A DNA stretch of 64,000 nucleotides from Planktotalea sp. (GCF_018607995.1 NZ_JABBAL010000023.1:124001-188000); one strand, 5' to 3'; counted from the stretch's first letter, positions 30,806 to 41,289 are shown. Program-made: numbers and translations. The notes: generated from the sequence alone by a model not told the origin.

Positions 30806-32128
30806 ATGGCAGAGACTAAGAAACTCTTTATCAAAACCTACGGCTGCCAGATGAATGTCTACGATTCCGAACGCATGAGCGAAGCCTTGGGGGCCTCAGG
30901 CTACACAGAGACCCAAACCCCCGATGATGCGGACATGATTTTGCTCAACACATGTCACATCCGCGAGAAGGCCGCAGAAAAAATATATTCAGAACTCGGC
31001 CGGATGAAATCGCTTAAGACCGCCAAACCCGATCTCAAAATCGGTGTCGCAGGCTGTGTTGCGCAGGCGGAGGGTGCAGAAATCATGCGTCGCCAACCCG
31101 CCGTCGATCTAGTTGTTGGCCCGCAAAGCTATCACCGCCTTGCAGAGATGGAAGTCAAAACCCGTCGCGGCGAAAAGGCGTTGGATACAGATTTCCCGAT
31201 TGAAGACAAATTCGAAGCCCTCAAAAATCGCCCTAAAGCTCTTCGTGCGCCAGCGGCTTTCCTGACGGTTCAGGAGGGCTGTGACAAGTTCTGCGCCTTC
31301 TGCGTCGTGCCTTATACCCGTGGTACCGAAACCAGCCGTCCAGTGCAGCGCATCGTCGAAGAAGCAAAGAACCTCGTAGAGCGTGGCGTGCGCGAGATCA
31401 CCTTGCTCGGGCAGAACGTGAACGCCTATCACGGGACTGGCCCTGACGGAAATGAATGGGGCCTCGCACAGCTTATTTGGGAACTCGACAAAGTCGATGG
31501 TCTTACGCGCATCCGCTTTACCACGTCGCACCCCAACGACATGAAAGATGACCTGATCGACGCACACGCGCATTGCGACAAGCTGATGCCTTATCTGCAC
31601 TTGCCTGTGCAATCCGGCTCTGACCGCATTTTAAAGCGCATGAACCGCTCACACACGGCGGACAGCTATCTGCGTCTTATCGAGCGGATCCGCACTGCGC
31701 GTCCTGACATTCTTATGTCGGGTGATTTCATCGTGGGCTTTCCCGAAGAAACCGAAGAAGACTTCCAAGCGACGCTCGATCTGATCAACGAGGTGCGCTA
31801 CGGCTATGCGTACTCGTTCAAATATTCGACCCGTCCGGGCACACCCGCAGCTGAGCGCTTACAAGTAGAAGACGCGGTCGCCGCTGAACGCTTGCAACGA
31901 TTGCAAGCTTTGGTCACGCAGCAGCAGGTCGAAATCCAGAACAGTATGGTAGGCCGCGATGTGACTATCTTGGTCGAAAAGCAAGGTCGCGACCCGGGCC
32001 AAATGGTCGGCAAGTCAGAGTATCTGCATGCAGTGCATATCAACGACTGCGACGCGGCCCCCGGCGACTTGGTCCAAGCACGCATCACTGAAGCAGTCCG
32101 AAATTCACTCGCTGGGGCGATGATCTAA
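30806..32128 (+). CDS. miaB: tRNA-2-methylthio-N6-dimethylallyladenosine synthase
   Basis: [15 protein letters not shown], radical [34 protein letters not shown]. Confidence 0.96.
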   Translation: MAETKKLFIKTYGCQMNVYDSERMSEALGASGYTETQTPDDADMILLNTCHIREKAAEKIYSELGRMKSLKTAKPDLKIGVAGCVAQAEGAEIMRRQPAVDLVVGPQSYHRLAEMEVKTRRGEKALDTDFPIEDKFEALKNRPKALRAPAAFLTVQEGCDKFCAFCVVPYTRGTETSRPVQRIVEEAKNLVERGVREITLLGQNVNAYHGTGPDGNEWGLAQLIWELDKVDGLTRIRFTTSHPNDMKDDLIDAHAHCDKLMPYLHLPVQSGSDRILKRMNRSHTADSYLRLIERIRTARPDILMSGDFIVGFPEETEEDFQATLDLINEVRYGYAYSFKYSTRPGTPAAERLQVEDAVAAERLQRLQALVTQQQVEIQNSMVGRDVTILVEKQGRDPGQMVGKSEYLHAVHINDCDAAPGDLVQARITEAVRNSLAGAMI

Positions 32129-32293
32129 CCCAACTCCGGGCACGCCAACCCTTTGAGCCGGTTTGGCTTTTCTCGCACCTGAGCCCCACAGTTCCCTAAA
32201 AAACACGACAACATTCGAATCGCTGACCTGCATTCAGATCAAAGAATCCAGCGAACCCCTGTGCAACTCCCACCTTCAGGTACACGTCAGCCG

Positions 32294-32318
32294 AATTTAC
32301 CCTTCGGAAGGGTAAATT
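32294..32318. repeat. Perfect inverted repeat AATTTACCCTTC-G-GAAGGGTAAATT
   Basis: 12-bp arms read directly; about 170 bp downstream of miaB. Confidence 0.9.
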
Positions 32319-32451
32319 GGCGCGCTAAGATACCCTTTTGTCGGCACATTAAGCTTCACACGAGGCCATTACTTGGTAAGCTGTAAATATATAGTGGGAT
32401 GCAGAGCAAGTACACCGCGTATATGGCTACACTCTGGGGGAATTAAGGACG

Positions 32452-33088
32452 ATGGTTGTGGTTAAAATGCTTTCCAAAGCACTTCGTATCGTTGCAAAAA
32501 GTGCTGCTACTCTAAGCGTGAGTGCCATCGCATTCACAACGGCGGCGTCTGCTCAGCAGTATGGTACACAACAATATGGCAACGCTCAGGGCGTTGCGAC
32601 TGCTATTCAGGGAGCTGCGACGGGCAATACACGCACGGTTCTGGGCGAGCGCTACATTCCAAACATTTGGGTTGATGCCGATGGGTACGAGCGCTGGGTG
32701 ATGGTGATGAAGGCTACATGACGCCGCACACCAACCGCCAAGGTATCCCGGTCTGCCGCTTTGGTAACGTCTGTGGCGCGATGAACCCTGATCAGTTCTT
32801 CTCAACCGACAGCCAACACATTAGCTGCTCTGGCCAGCAGCATTTGATGAATTTTTTCCCTAGCTCAAAAGCGTCGGCCTACATCATTGCAGGTCATACG
32901 GACAGCCACGCCTCAGACGACTATAATATGCATCTCTCTTACAATCGCACCGCGACAGTAGAGCACGTAGCGCTGGTGTTCCTGTTCCAGATGTGCGCGG
33001 CTACGGTGAGCGCTTGCCAATCGCGAGCAACAAATCTCGCTTCGGCATGTCCAAGAACCGTTGTGTTGAAATCATCTGCGTGCGCTGA
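32452..33088 (+). pseudogene. OmpA-family outer-membrane protein, two frameshifts
   Basis: ...YIPNIWVDADGYERWVM | DEGYMTPHTNRQGIPVCRFGNVCGAMNPDQFFSTDSQHIS...ASAYIIAGHTDSHASDDYNMHLSYNRTATV | ARSAGVPVPDVRGYGERLPIASNKSRFGMSKNRCVEIICVR*: OmpA C-terminal signature spread over three frames. Confidence 0.85.
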
Positions 33089-33092
33089 GGAG

Positions 33093-33407
33093 ATGACAAA
33101 GAAACTCGTAAAAATCACCCTCGCGATTACTGCTGTCACTGCTTTTGCCGCCTGCGAAGGCCGAACAGGAGCTGACAAAGGCATTGACCTTGGAACCGAC
33201 ACTAGAGATCTAAGCCAGTTAATTGCTGGTATCTGGGTTGATCCAAACGGATGCGACTACTGGATCATCGACTATGGTGTTGAGGGCTACCTCTCTGCAC
33301 GTCTCGACAAATACGGCAAGCCGGTTTGCTCTGGCGCGGCCTCTGCAAACGTTGCAACTGGTAACTTCAAAGGCGGCGCGACAAGCATTATCGGGGACGT
33401 GCTCTGA
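33093..33407 (+). CDS. Small putative lipoprotein sharing the IWVDPNGC...GYLS motif with the adjacent OmpA-family gene
   Basis: MTKKLVKITLAITAVTAFAACEGRTGADKG...QLIAGIWVDPNGCDYWIIDYGVEGYLSARLDKYGKPVCSG; GAGG ribosome-binding site just upstream. Confidence 0.7.
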   Translation: MTKKLVKITLAITAVTAFAACEGRTGADKGIDLGTDTRDLSQLIAGIWVDPNGCDYWIIDYGVEGYLSARLDKYGKPVCSGAASANVATGNFKGGATSIIGDVL

Positions 33408-33516
33408 TCCAGAACGGCATCTTTGAAACACAAACAAACCACGGACATTTCACCTGCGGCTTTTTTACGTCCTGCCCCGCACTATATATACCCCAGCCAA
33501 ACCTAAGGAGCGCTGC

Positions 33517-34545
33517 GTGACCGCACCCGAACTATCTCCGGATCTACCAACATCTGCCGAAGCAATGGTGGAATTTCCCGATAATCGCCTGCTGATTGAT
33601 CTGTGTGGTGAATACGATAAGAACCTCGCCCAGATTGAAACGGGCACTGATGTTGAAATCATCCGCCGTGGCAATCGCTTGGTTGTCATGGGCGAAGCCG
33701 ACGCACGCGCAGCAGCTATCGAGGTGCTCGGCACGCTTTATGCGCGTTTGGAGGATGGCAAATCTGTAGAGGCCGCTGACATCACAGCTGAGCTGCGCAT
33801 GGGCCTGGCCCCACGGCGCAAAACCGATGACGTCGAGTTTCAAGCGGAACTGTTTCAAAGCGATCACATCGAAATTAAAACCCGCAAGAAAACCATTCAA
33901 GCGCGTACCGATGCGCAGAAGGCCTACATCACATCGCTGTTTGACAATGAGCTTGCCTTTGGCATCGGCCCTGCAGGCACAGGCAAAACCTATCTGGCGG
34001 TGGCTGTTGGCGTGGCAATGTTCATTGGCGGCCATGTGGACAAAATCATCCTGTCGCGTCCTGCCGTAGAAGCCGGTGAAAAGCTGGGCTACTTGCCGGG
34101 GGACATGAAAGACAAGGTCGATCCATACATGCAGCCGCTCTACGATGCACTCAATGACTTCTTGCCCGCGAAACAACTGACCAAGCTGCTAGAAGACAAA
34201 CGCATTGAAATCGCGCCGCTTGCTTTCATGCGTGGCCGAACGCTCTCCAACGCTTTCGTAGTTCTTGATGAAGCACAAAACGCGACAACAATGCAGATGA
34301 AAATGTTCCTCACGCGTCTTGGCGAAGGCTCTCGCATGGTGATCACAGGCGATCGCACCCAAATCGACCTGCCGCGCGGCGTACCCTCTGGTCTCTCGGA
34401 CGCGGAACGTTTGCTCAACAAGATCCCGTCCATCAGCTTCAACTATTTCACTTCCAAAGACGTGGTGCGCCACCCGCTCGTCGCTGCGATCATCGAAGCC
34501 TACGAGGCGGATCATGAAGCCATGCTCGCACGCAAGAAAACCTGA
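33517..34545 (+). CDS. phoH: PhoH family protein
   Basis: AFGIGPAGTGKTYLAVAVGVAMF, FVVLDEAQNATTMQMKMFLTR. Confidence 0.95.
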   Translation: MTAPELSPDLPTSAEAMVEFPDNRLLIDLCGEYDKNLAQIETGTDVEIIRRGNRLVVMGEADARAAAIEVLGTLYARLEDGKSVEAADITAELRMGLAPRRKTDDVEFQAELFQSDHIEIKTRKKTIQARTDAQKAYITSLFDNELAFGIGPAGTGKTYLAVAVGVAMFIGGHVDKIILSRPAVEAGEKLGYLPGDMKDKVDPYMQPLYDALNDFLPAKQLTKLLEDKRIEIAPLAFMRGRTLSNAFVVLDEAQNATTMQMKMFLTRLGEGSRMVITGDRTQIDLPRGVPSGLSDAERLLNKIPSISFNYFTSKDVVRHPLVAAIIEAYEADHEAMLARKKT

Positions 34546-34549
34546 ATGT

Positions 34550-34628
34550 TTTCATCTTTCCAAATAAACTTCGGGGATCTGGGGGCTGGCACTCAGCTTG
34601 ACCTGCGTCCGGGGGCTGGCCCTCAACC
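34550..34628 (+). repeat. Dispersed intergenic repeat copy
   Basis: TTCATCTTTCCAAATAAACTTCGGGGATCTGGGGGCTGGCACTCA...GGGGGCTGGCCCTCA. Confidence 0.65.
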
Positions 34629-34640
34629 TGTTCATTCAAA

Positions 34641-35129
34641 ATGTTGACAGACACCATCATCAAAGACAGCCGTTGGCAAACCGTGGATCTCGCAACGCTC
34701 GCTGAAACAGCTGCGCGTCAAACGCTCACCCAACTCAACCTCGATCCCACGGTGTTCGAAATCGCCATTCTCGCCTGCGATGATACACGCATCGCCAAGT
34801 TAAATACCGAGTTCAGGGACAAACCGACGCCCACCAACGTACTATCTTGGCCTTCTGATGAACGCGCTAGCGATATCAACGGTGCACGCCCAGAAAAACC
34901 TGTCCTCCCAATGGATGCAGAGCTCGGTGATATCGCCATCAGCTATGACACCTGCGCGCGCGAAGCTCAGGTCGCGAACAAGGCGCTCACTGACCACGCC
35001 ACCCACTTAATCATCCACGGCGTGCTTCATTTGCTCGGGTATGACCATATACGTGACCTTGATGCCACTTTGATGGAACAAACAGAGGTGTTGATACTTG
35101 GCACGCTGGGTATAGGTACCCCATATTAA
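34641..35129 (+). CDS. ybeY: Endoribonuclease YbeY
   Basis: PTNVLSWPSDE, HLIIHGVLHLLGYDH zinc motif. Confidence 0.94.
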   Translation: MLTDTIIKDSRWQTVDLATLAETAARQTLTQLNLDPTVFEIAILACDDTRIAKLNTEFRDKPTPTNVLSWPSDERASDINGARPEKPVLPMDAELGDIAISYDTCAREAQVANKALTDHATHLIIHGVLHLLGYDHIRDLDATLMEQTEVLILGTLGIGTPY

Positions 35130-35179
35130 CAACATTCGGCGCATAGAGCGCCGCTATCACAAAAGGATTACAGCGCGCC

Positions 35180-36082
35180 ATGGGCGACAAAGACGGCTCC
35201 TCTATCGCAGCGCAAAGCGCGCATCAAAGTGACGACGAGCACACACAAGACACCGCTCCAAACGAGACAGGCTTTTTTTCACGCGTGATCTCTGCGCTTA
35301 GCCCATCGCAAGACGGAGGCGAACCAGAGCTCGGAGCAATCCCAAACACCCCGCGCGCGCAACCGCATGGCATGATCAATCTGCGCCGTATGCGGATCGA
35401 AGACGTCGCTATTCCGAAAGGCGACATCACCTGTGTTCTGCTTAGCGCGACCAAAGAAGAATTGCTTGAGGTTTTCAAAGACAGCGGCTTGACCCGTTTG
35501 CCGGTTTACAATGGCACGCTCGACACCCCGCTAGGATTTGCTCATTTGAAAGATTTCGCGCTGCTGCACGGCTTTAACAGCAAAGATACAACCTTCGACA
35601 TGCAAGCTATGTTGCGGCCCCTGCTTTATGTTCCGCCATCTATGCCCATCGGAATTTTGCTGACCAAAATGCAGACAGAGCGTCGGCATATGGCACTGGT
35701 GATTGATGAATATGGCGGCGTTGATGGTTTGGTGACGATTGAGGACCTCATCGAACAGGTCATCGGCGAAATCGAAGACGAACACGACACTGAAGAGGCT
35801 GAGCTGTGGACGTTAGAAAAGTCAGGTCAATATCTGGCGCAAGCCAAAGCGCCCTTGGATGAATTCGAAGATGCTATCGGCATTCACCTCACTGAAGATG
35901 ATGAGATCGACGCAGAAGAGATAGAAACCCTTGGCGGTTTGGTCTTCATGCTCGCAGGTCATGTGCCCGCACGCGGCGAAGTCGTGCGTCACCCTGCGGG
36001 ATATGAATTCGAAGTGATCGACGCTGACCCGCGCCGCATCAAGCGTCTGCGCGTGCGCCTTGCACCGCCTCCAGCCGAATAA
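35180..36082 (+). CDS. corC: CBS-domain hemolysin/CorC-like protein
   Basis: CBS domains, LVIDEYGGVDGLVTIEDLIEQVIGEIEDEHD; between ybeY and lnt. Confidence 0.88.
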   Translation: MGDKDGSSIAAQSAHQSDDEHTQDTAPNETGFFSRVISALSPSQDGGEPELGAIPNTPRAQPHGMINLRRMRIEDVAIPKGDITCVLLSATKEELLEVFKDSGLTRLPVYNGTLDTPLGFAHLKDFALLHGFNSKDTTFDMQAMLRPLLYVPPSMPIGILLTKMQTERRHMALVIDEYGGVDGLVTIEDLIEQVIGEIEDEHDTEEAELWTLEKSGQYLAQAKAPLDEFEDAIGIHLTEDDEIDAEEIETLGGLVFMLAGHVPARGEVVRHPAGYEFEVIDADPRRIKRLRVRLAPPPAE

Positions 36083-36085
36083 ATC

Positions 36086-37546
36086 ATGAGTCCGCACCGC
36101 AAGCATTTTGCACTTTGTGTTCTTGCGGGCCTCAGCTTTACGAGTGCGCAAGCACCGCTTGGTATCTGGCCCGGCGTTTTGTTCGGTTTCGCCCTCTCGG
36201 TCTGGTTGCTACGCGCCAGCGCCTCCCCCCGCCGCGCGCTTTGGACAGGGTGGAGCATTGGCGCAAGCTATTTTGCAACCTCGCTGATCTGGATCGTCGA
36301 ACCCTTCCTAGTGGATTTCGCTGCAACCGCGTGGATGGCCCCGTTTGCTTTGTTTCTCATGGCCAGCGGACTTGCCTTGTTTTGGGCTGTGCCTTTCTGG
36401 GGGGCCGCCAAGCTCGGCAAACCTGTCACCATATTGGCCCTTTGGCCCCTTGCAGAATATGCGCACAGCGTATTGTTCTCGGGGTTTCCATGGGGATTGA
36501 GTGCCTACGCTTGGGTCGACACGCCCATCGCGCAGATTGCAGCATGGCTTGGCCCTCACGGACTTGGTGCGCTCACTTTGGCGCTCGCGGCTTTACCCGT
36601 TTTCGTCGGGCTACGCCTTGGCGGCGCGCTGGGACTTGCGGGCTTGCTTGGTTTAGCAGGCTTGGGGTTGATGCGCCTTGGCGACACGCCGCCACAGACC
36701 GATGATGCGCCAATCATCCGGCTCACCCAACCCAATGCGCCACAACATCAAAAATGGGACCCTGACTATGCACCCATTTTCTTTCGCCGCCTCACACTCG
36801 CCACCGCAGCCGCCCCACGCCCCGATTTAGTCGTTTGGCCGGAGACGTCACTGCCAACCTGGCTCAATGATGCCGACCAAGCCTTGGAACTGATTACAGA
36901 CGCCGCAGCAGGCGTACCCGTTCTAATCGGCGCTCAAAGATACGAAGGCCTGCGCGCCTATAACAGCCTCGCTTTGCTCGATGAAGCGGGCCGGATTAGC
37001 CAGATCTATGACAAACATCATCTTGTGCCTTTCGGAGAATATCTTCCCTTAGAAGCGGTTTTTAGCAAGTTTGGCATGGGTGTTTTGGCGGAAACCTATA
37101 GCGGCTTCACCCCCGGTGCAGGCCCTGCGCTGATAGATCTCGGGCCCATCGGCAAGGCCTTGGCCCTGATTTGCTACGAGGCTGTTTTCCCACATCAAAT
37201 GACCAGTGCTGACGGGCGACCGCGGTTCTTATTGCATGTCACCAATGATGCGTGGTTCGGCACGTGGTCGGGGCCTTACCAACATCTCGCGCAAGCGCAA
37301 TTTCGCGCGATTGAGCAAGGTCTGCCACTGCTGCGCAGTGCCAATACGGGAATCACCGCTTCAATCGATGCCAATGGGCAGATCCTAAGCAGTTTGGCGC
37401 TTGGCAAAAGCGGATATTTGGACGCGGCGCTGCCACCGCGCTTTACCCCAACCCTTTATGCACGTTTCGCAGACATACCTGCGCTCTTGATCCTACTCGC
37501 TCTCTTTTGTGTCACAATTTTGCCTTACCGATCGCCGAAACGTTGA
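36086..37546 (+). CDS. lnt: Apolipoprotein N-acyltransferase
   Basis: LVVWPETSLPTWL, YDKHHLVPFGEYLPLE, ICYEAVFPHQM, LHVTNDAWFGTWSGPYQH. Confidence 0.94.
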   Translation: MSPHRKHFALCVLAGLSFTSAQAPLGIWPGVLFGFALSVWLLRASASPRRALWTGWSIGASYFATSLIWIVEPFLVDFAATAWMAPFALFLMASGLALFWAVPFWGAAKLGKPVTILALWPLAEYAHSVLFSGFPWGLSAYAWVDTPIAQIAAWLGPHGLGALTLALAALPVFVGLRLGGALGLAGLLGLAGLGLMRLGDTPPQTDDAPIIRLTQPNAPQHQKWDPDYAPIFFRRLTLATAAAPRPDLVVWPETSLPTWLNDADQALELITDAAAGVPVLIGAQRYEGLRAYNSLALLDEAGRISQIYDKHHLVPFGEYLPLEAVFSKFGMGVLAETYSGFTPGAGPALIDLGPIGKALALICYEAVFPHQMTSADGRPRFLLHVTNDAWFGTWSGPYQHLAQAQFRAIEQGLPLLRSANTGITASIDANGQILSSLALGKSGYLDAALPPRFTPTLYARFADIPALLILLALFCVTILPYRSPKR

Positions 37547-37583
37547 CGCACGGATCAAGCAGATCTAAGGGATACTAAAGACT

Positions 37584-37626
37584 GCCACAACGGCTTCCTG
37601 ACGTGGCGGATAAATCTACTGGAGCA
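37584..37626 (+). promoter_or_regulatory. Putative SAM/SAH riboswitch upstream of metK
   Basis: gCCACaacggcttcctgacGTGGc...ctGGAGca ending 7 nt before metK ATG; matches the remembered Rhodobacterales SAM/SAH core (CACAACGGCUUCCUGxCGUG...UGGAGCA) with the ribosome-binding GGAG inside the element. Confidence 0.85.
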
Positions 37627-37632
37627 TTATCC

Positions 37633-38814
37633 ATGACACGTCAAAACTACACCTTCACCTCGGAGTCCGTCTCTGAAGGTCATCCTGATAAAATTTGCGA
37701 TCGAATTTCCGACGCCGTTCTCGACGCGTTCCTTACAGAGGAGCCCGAAGCACGCGTTGCTGCAGAAACTTTCGCCACGACCAACCGCGTCGTCATAGGT
37801 GGTGAAGTGGGGTTGGCCGATCAATCCAAGCTCAAAGAATACATGGGCAAGATCGAAGATATCGCGCGCGCTTGCATCAAAGATGTGGGCTACGAGCAAG
37901 ACAAGTTTCACCATGCAACGGTCGAAATTACCAACCTTTTGCATGAGCAATCTGCACACATCGCGCAAGGTGTTGACTCAAGTGCGAATAAAGATGAAGG
38001 CGCTGGCGATCAAGGTATCATGTTCGGCTATGCAACGAGCGAAACAGACGCGCTTATGCCCGCGCCAATCCAGTACTCCCACGCGATCCTGCGTCGTCTT
38101 GCAGAGGTGCGCAAGAACGGCACCGAACCAACTCTTGGGCCTGACGCGAAGAGCCAACTGTCTGTAAACTACAAAGACGGCAAGCCCGTTGGGGTATCCT
38201 CTATCGTTTTGTCCACTCAGCACCTTGATGAGGATATGACATCCGATGATGTACGCACAGTTGTTGAACCCTACATTCTTGAGGTTCTGCCTAATGGTTG
38301 GATCACGGATCTAACAGAGTGGCACGTAAACCCAACAGGGAAATTTGTAATCGGTGGCCCTGACGGCGACGCTGGCCTCACTGGCCGCAAGATTATTGTC
38401 GACACCTACGGCGGCGCGGCTCCTCATGGTGGCGGCGCGTTCTCCGGCAAAGACCCTACCAAGGTTGACCGCTCCGCCGCTTATGCCGCGCGCTACCTCG
38501 CGAAGAACGTTGTTGCGGCTGGCATGGCTAAACGCTGCACAATCCAGCTATCCTATGCGATTGGTGTGTCCAAGCCGTTGTCGATCTATTGCGACACATT
38601 CGGGACAGGCCAAGTTCACGAGACCGCAATAGAAAAAGCGATTGAACAGTGCATGGACCTGACCCCACGCGGTATTCGTGAGCATCTGCAAATGAACCGT
38701 CCAATCTATGAGCGCACGGCAGCCTATGGTCACTTCGGTCGTGAGCCTGATGCTGATGGTGGTTTCTCTTGGGAGAAAACTGATCTGAGCGAAGCGCTTA
38801 AAGCGGCGGTCTAA
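37633..38814 (+). CDS. metK: S-adenosylmethionine synthetase
   Basis: [43 protein letters not shown]; start at 37633, not 37603 (which lies inside the riboswitch). Confidence 0.97.
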   Translation: MTRQNYTFTSESVSEGHPDKICDRISDAVLDAFLTEEPEARVAAETFATTNRVVIGGEVGLADQSKLKEYMGKIEDIARACIKDVGYEQDKFHHATVEITNLLHEQSAHIAQGVDSSANKDEGAGDQGIMFGYATSETDALMPAPIQYSHAILRRLAEVRKNGTEPTLGPDAKSQLSVNYKDGKPVGVSSIVLSTQHLDEDMTSDDVRTVVEPYILEVLPNGWITDLTEWHVNPTGKFVIGGPDGDAGLTGRKIIVDTYGGAAPHGGGAFSGKDPTKVDRSAAYAARYLAKNVVAAGMAKRCTIQLSYAIGVSKPLSIYCDTFGTGQVHETAIEKAIEQCMDLTPRGIREHLQMNRPIYERTAAYGHFGREPDADGGFSWEKTDLSEALKAAV

Positions 38815-38830
38815 ATTCCTTTTCAAAACG

Positions 38831-38875
38831 CAAAAAAAATGCCCTGCCGCACCAAGCAGTAGGGCATTTTTGTAT
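38831..38875. terminator. Bidirectional intrinsic terminator after metK
   Basis: AAAAAAAATGCCCTGC-cgcaccaa-GCAgtAGGGCATTTTTGT. Confidence 0.8.
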
Positions 38876-38886
38876 TTTAAAACTAC

Positions 38887-39312
38887 CTACCACCCAGCGC
38901 GATCCCAATGATAGGTCGATGCCATCGCCACTACTGCGCGTGTCAGTAACTCTGGCACATCGGTGGCGAGATCAAGCGACACAGCCCTATTGCCTGAGTA
39001 GTGAAATTCACTCGGGAAGGCCTCGCGCATCCGTTCCACCAAATCTGTATTGCAGTTGAAGAAAAGCGTGCATTGGTTTGGAATTTTCTGCTTCCACGCC
39101 ATTCGTATCGTGCTGCCCGCTTTGCTCTGGGATGTTAGATACGAAGGCTCGCCCCATTTCAACGTCTCATGCAACGCACCAATTTCAAGGCGCACGGCCT
39201 CTTCAAAAATGATCTCGCGCAGGACGTCGAACTTGGCTTGTGCCGCAACAGGATAGGTTGCGAAAACCGCTTTCACATCTTGCGGCATATCGGGAAGAGC
39301 CAGCGTTTCCAT
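38887..39312 (-). CDS. DUF1801-type protein
   Basis: METLALPDMPQDVKAVFATYPVAAQAKFDVLREIIFEEA...ETLKWGEPSYLT. Confidence 0.7.
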   Translation of the reverse strand: METLALPDMPQDVKAVFATYPVAAQAKFDVLREIIFEEAVRLEIGALHETLKWGEPSYLTSQSKAGSTIRMAWKQKIPNQCTLFFNCNTDLVERMREAFPSEFHYSGNRAVSLDLATDVPELLTRAVVAMASTYHWDRAGW

Positions 39313-39980
39313 TAGACCACCTCAATCGGCAAACGAATTTCAGAGAGCAATTCAGCAGGTGCAGTTTGCGATGGATCGTTCAAATAGGCCTCAAGGATCA
39401 GCGCATCTCCTAGCTCATATCCGCTTTCGGGCAACCACACGCCAAACAACCAATCATAAGCGGCTCGCATCTCTGAATATGGGCCCTTGTGGCTGAGCAC
39501 AGCGTAGGTCCCACCTTCGATCTCAAGTTGCTTCAGCGAACCGATCGGCGCTTCAGCCTGCCCGAAAAGCCCGACAGCGGTAGAGCGCAATTCATTTTCT
39601 GACAACGCATCTGGATCATCGAAGAACACACCATAGGCACCAATCAACTCGCCCATTTTGCCCGCCTCACCCAGCGTGGCCATCAGCGTGCCAAAGGCTT
39701 GATCAATGCCCATATAGCTGCCTGTGCGGTGTGCACCTAGCGCGTGACTTAAAGACAGGTCACGCAATTGCATCGGGAATGCGCCTGCGTTCGCCAAGCG
39801 TGCGGCGTTGAGCAATTCCATATGCGAACCGGTCTTGCGATAGTTCCCTGGTGAGGTGCCATAGCTTTCAGAAAACGCGCACGAAAATACGATATCCATC
39901 GGCCTCTTCGCCGCGAGCCGCAGTTTCCCCGAGGCCTAAAGCCTGCTCCGACAGATCACATGGCCCTTCTGCAAAACCTG
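39312..39980 (-). pseudogene. AraC-family regulator remnant with GyrI-like effector domain
   Basis: Intact GyrI-like C-terminus; only a scrap of the AraC HTH remains (L*ASGKLRLAAKRPMDIVFSCAF-SESYGTSPGNYRK) with an upstream in-frame TAG; ORF 39312..39899 is the longest open part. Confidence 0.55.
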
Positions 39981-40077
39981 TTGCGCGTAACCTCACTCAA
40001 TGCGCGACACATTGCGATGGCGTTCTGCGCCCGCGCCCTTTACGCTGACATCGTCGAGCATCAAAGCGAACACCTGA

Positions 40078-41289
40078 ATGTCATCACGTCTACCCATCTT
40101 TTTCATTGTTGCGACTGTTGCAATCGATGCGATGGGCATCGGGTTGATCATGCCCGTGATGCCCGATCTTTTGCGCGAAGTGGACGGAGGCAATCTGAGC
40201 GAGGCGGCTATTTGGGGCGGTATCCTCGCCACGACATTCGCGGTGATGCAGTTCCTGTTCGGCCCTGTCATCGGCTCGCTTAGCGATCAATACGGGCGCA
40301 AACCGATCCTCGTGGTGTCGCTGGTAATCATGGCCCTAGTATATGCGATGTCCGCACTAACAACCAGCATTTGGGTGCTCTTCATCGGGCGCATCCTTGG
40401 CGGAATATCCTCTGCCACCCACGCTACAGCCGCAGCCTATATGGCAGATGTGTCCAAACCAGATGAGAAGGCTGCGAACTTTGGCCTCATTGGCGCGGGG
40501 TTCGGGATCGGTTTTGTGCTTGGCCCCGTTGTTGGCGGTCTATTAGCCGAATTCGGCACACGCGCGCCGTTCTGGGCCGCGGGAGCGCTAGCGCTATCGA
40601 ATGCTGCACTGGGATGGTTTGTATTGCGCGAAAGCGTGACGGACGCGACCCGACGCGCCTTCAGCTGGACACGCGCAAATCCGTTTGGGGCTTTCAAATC
40701 CATCACCAGCTTTCCGGGCCTCGGCCCTTTGTTGCTGGTCTATTTCTTCTATCAAATCGGCACGGTCGTTTACCCCTCCGTCTGGGCTTTCTACGGCGTG
40801 GAGCGTTTTGATTGGTCGCCAAGCATGATCGGCGTGTCACTCGCGATTTTCGGCCTGTGCTTTGCTTTCGTGCAAGGCGTGCTTGTGCAACCCTCAATCC
40901 GCCGTTTTGGGCATCGCAAAACTGTGGTCATCGGCCTCGCGCTAGAGGCAACGACCCTCTTCATCTTCGCTGCGATTACATCGGGCACGTCGCTCTTGCT
41001 GCTGATCCCCCTGACCGCCCTTGGCGCAGTTGGAATGCCCGCTTTGCAAGGGATTATGTCGCGCCGCGTCAGCGACGATGCTCAGGGCGAGTTCCAAGGC
41101 GTACTCACCTCCGTCAATTCCCTTGCGGCGATCATGGCCCCCCTCGTGATGACCCGTAGTTTTGCCTATTTCACAGATCCGGAGACACCGATCTATCTGC
41201 CCGGTGCGCCCTTCATTATTGCAGGGACCTTGATGATGGTCGCAGTGCTGATCTTTCAACTGCGCAAACGTGCGCCTGCCACCTCATAA
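40078..41289 (+). CDS. MFS transporter, TetA(drug efflux)-like
   Basis: IDAMGIGLIMPVMPDLLREV, GPVIGSLSDQYGRKPILVVSL; 12-TM-type composition. Confidence 0.87.
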   Translation: MSSRLPIFFIVATVAIDAMGIGLIMPVMPDLLREVDGGNLSEAAIWGGILATTFAVMQFLFGPVIGSLSDQYGRKPILVVSLVIMALVYAMSALTTSIWVLFIGRILGGISSATHATAAAYMADVSKPDEKAANFGLIGAGFGIGFVLGPVVGGLLAEFGTRAPFWAAGALALSNAALGWFVLRESVTDATRRAFSWTRANPFGAFKSITSFPGLGPLLLVYFFYQIGTVVYPSVWAFYGVERFDWSPSMIGVSLAIFGLCFAFVQGVLVQPSIRRFGHRKTVVIGLALEATTLFIFAAITSGTSLLLLIPLTALGAVGMPALQGIMSRRVSDDAQGEFQGVLTSVNSLAAIMAPLVMTRSFAYFTDPETPIYLPGAPFIIAGTLMMVAVLIFQLRKRAPATS

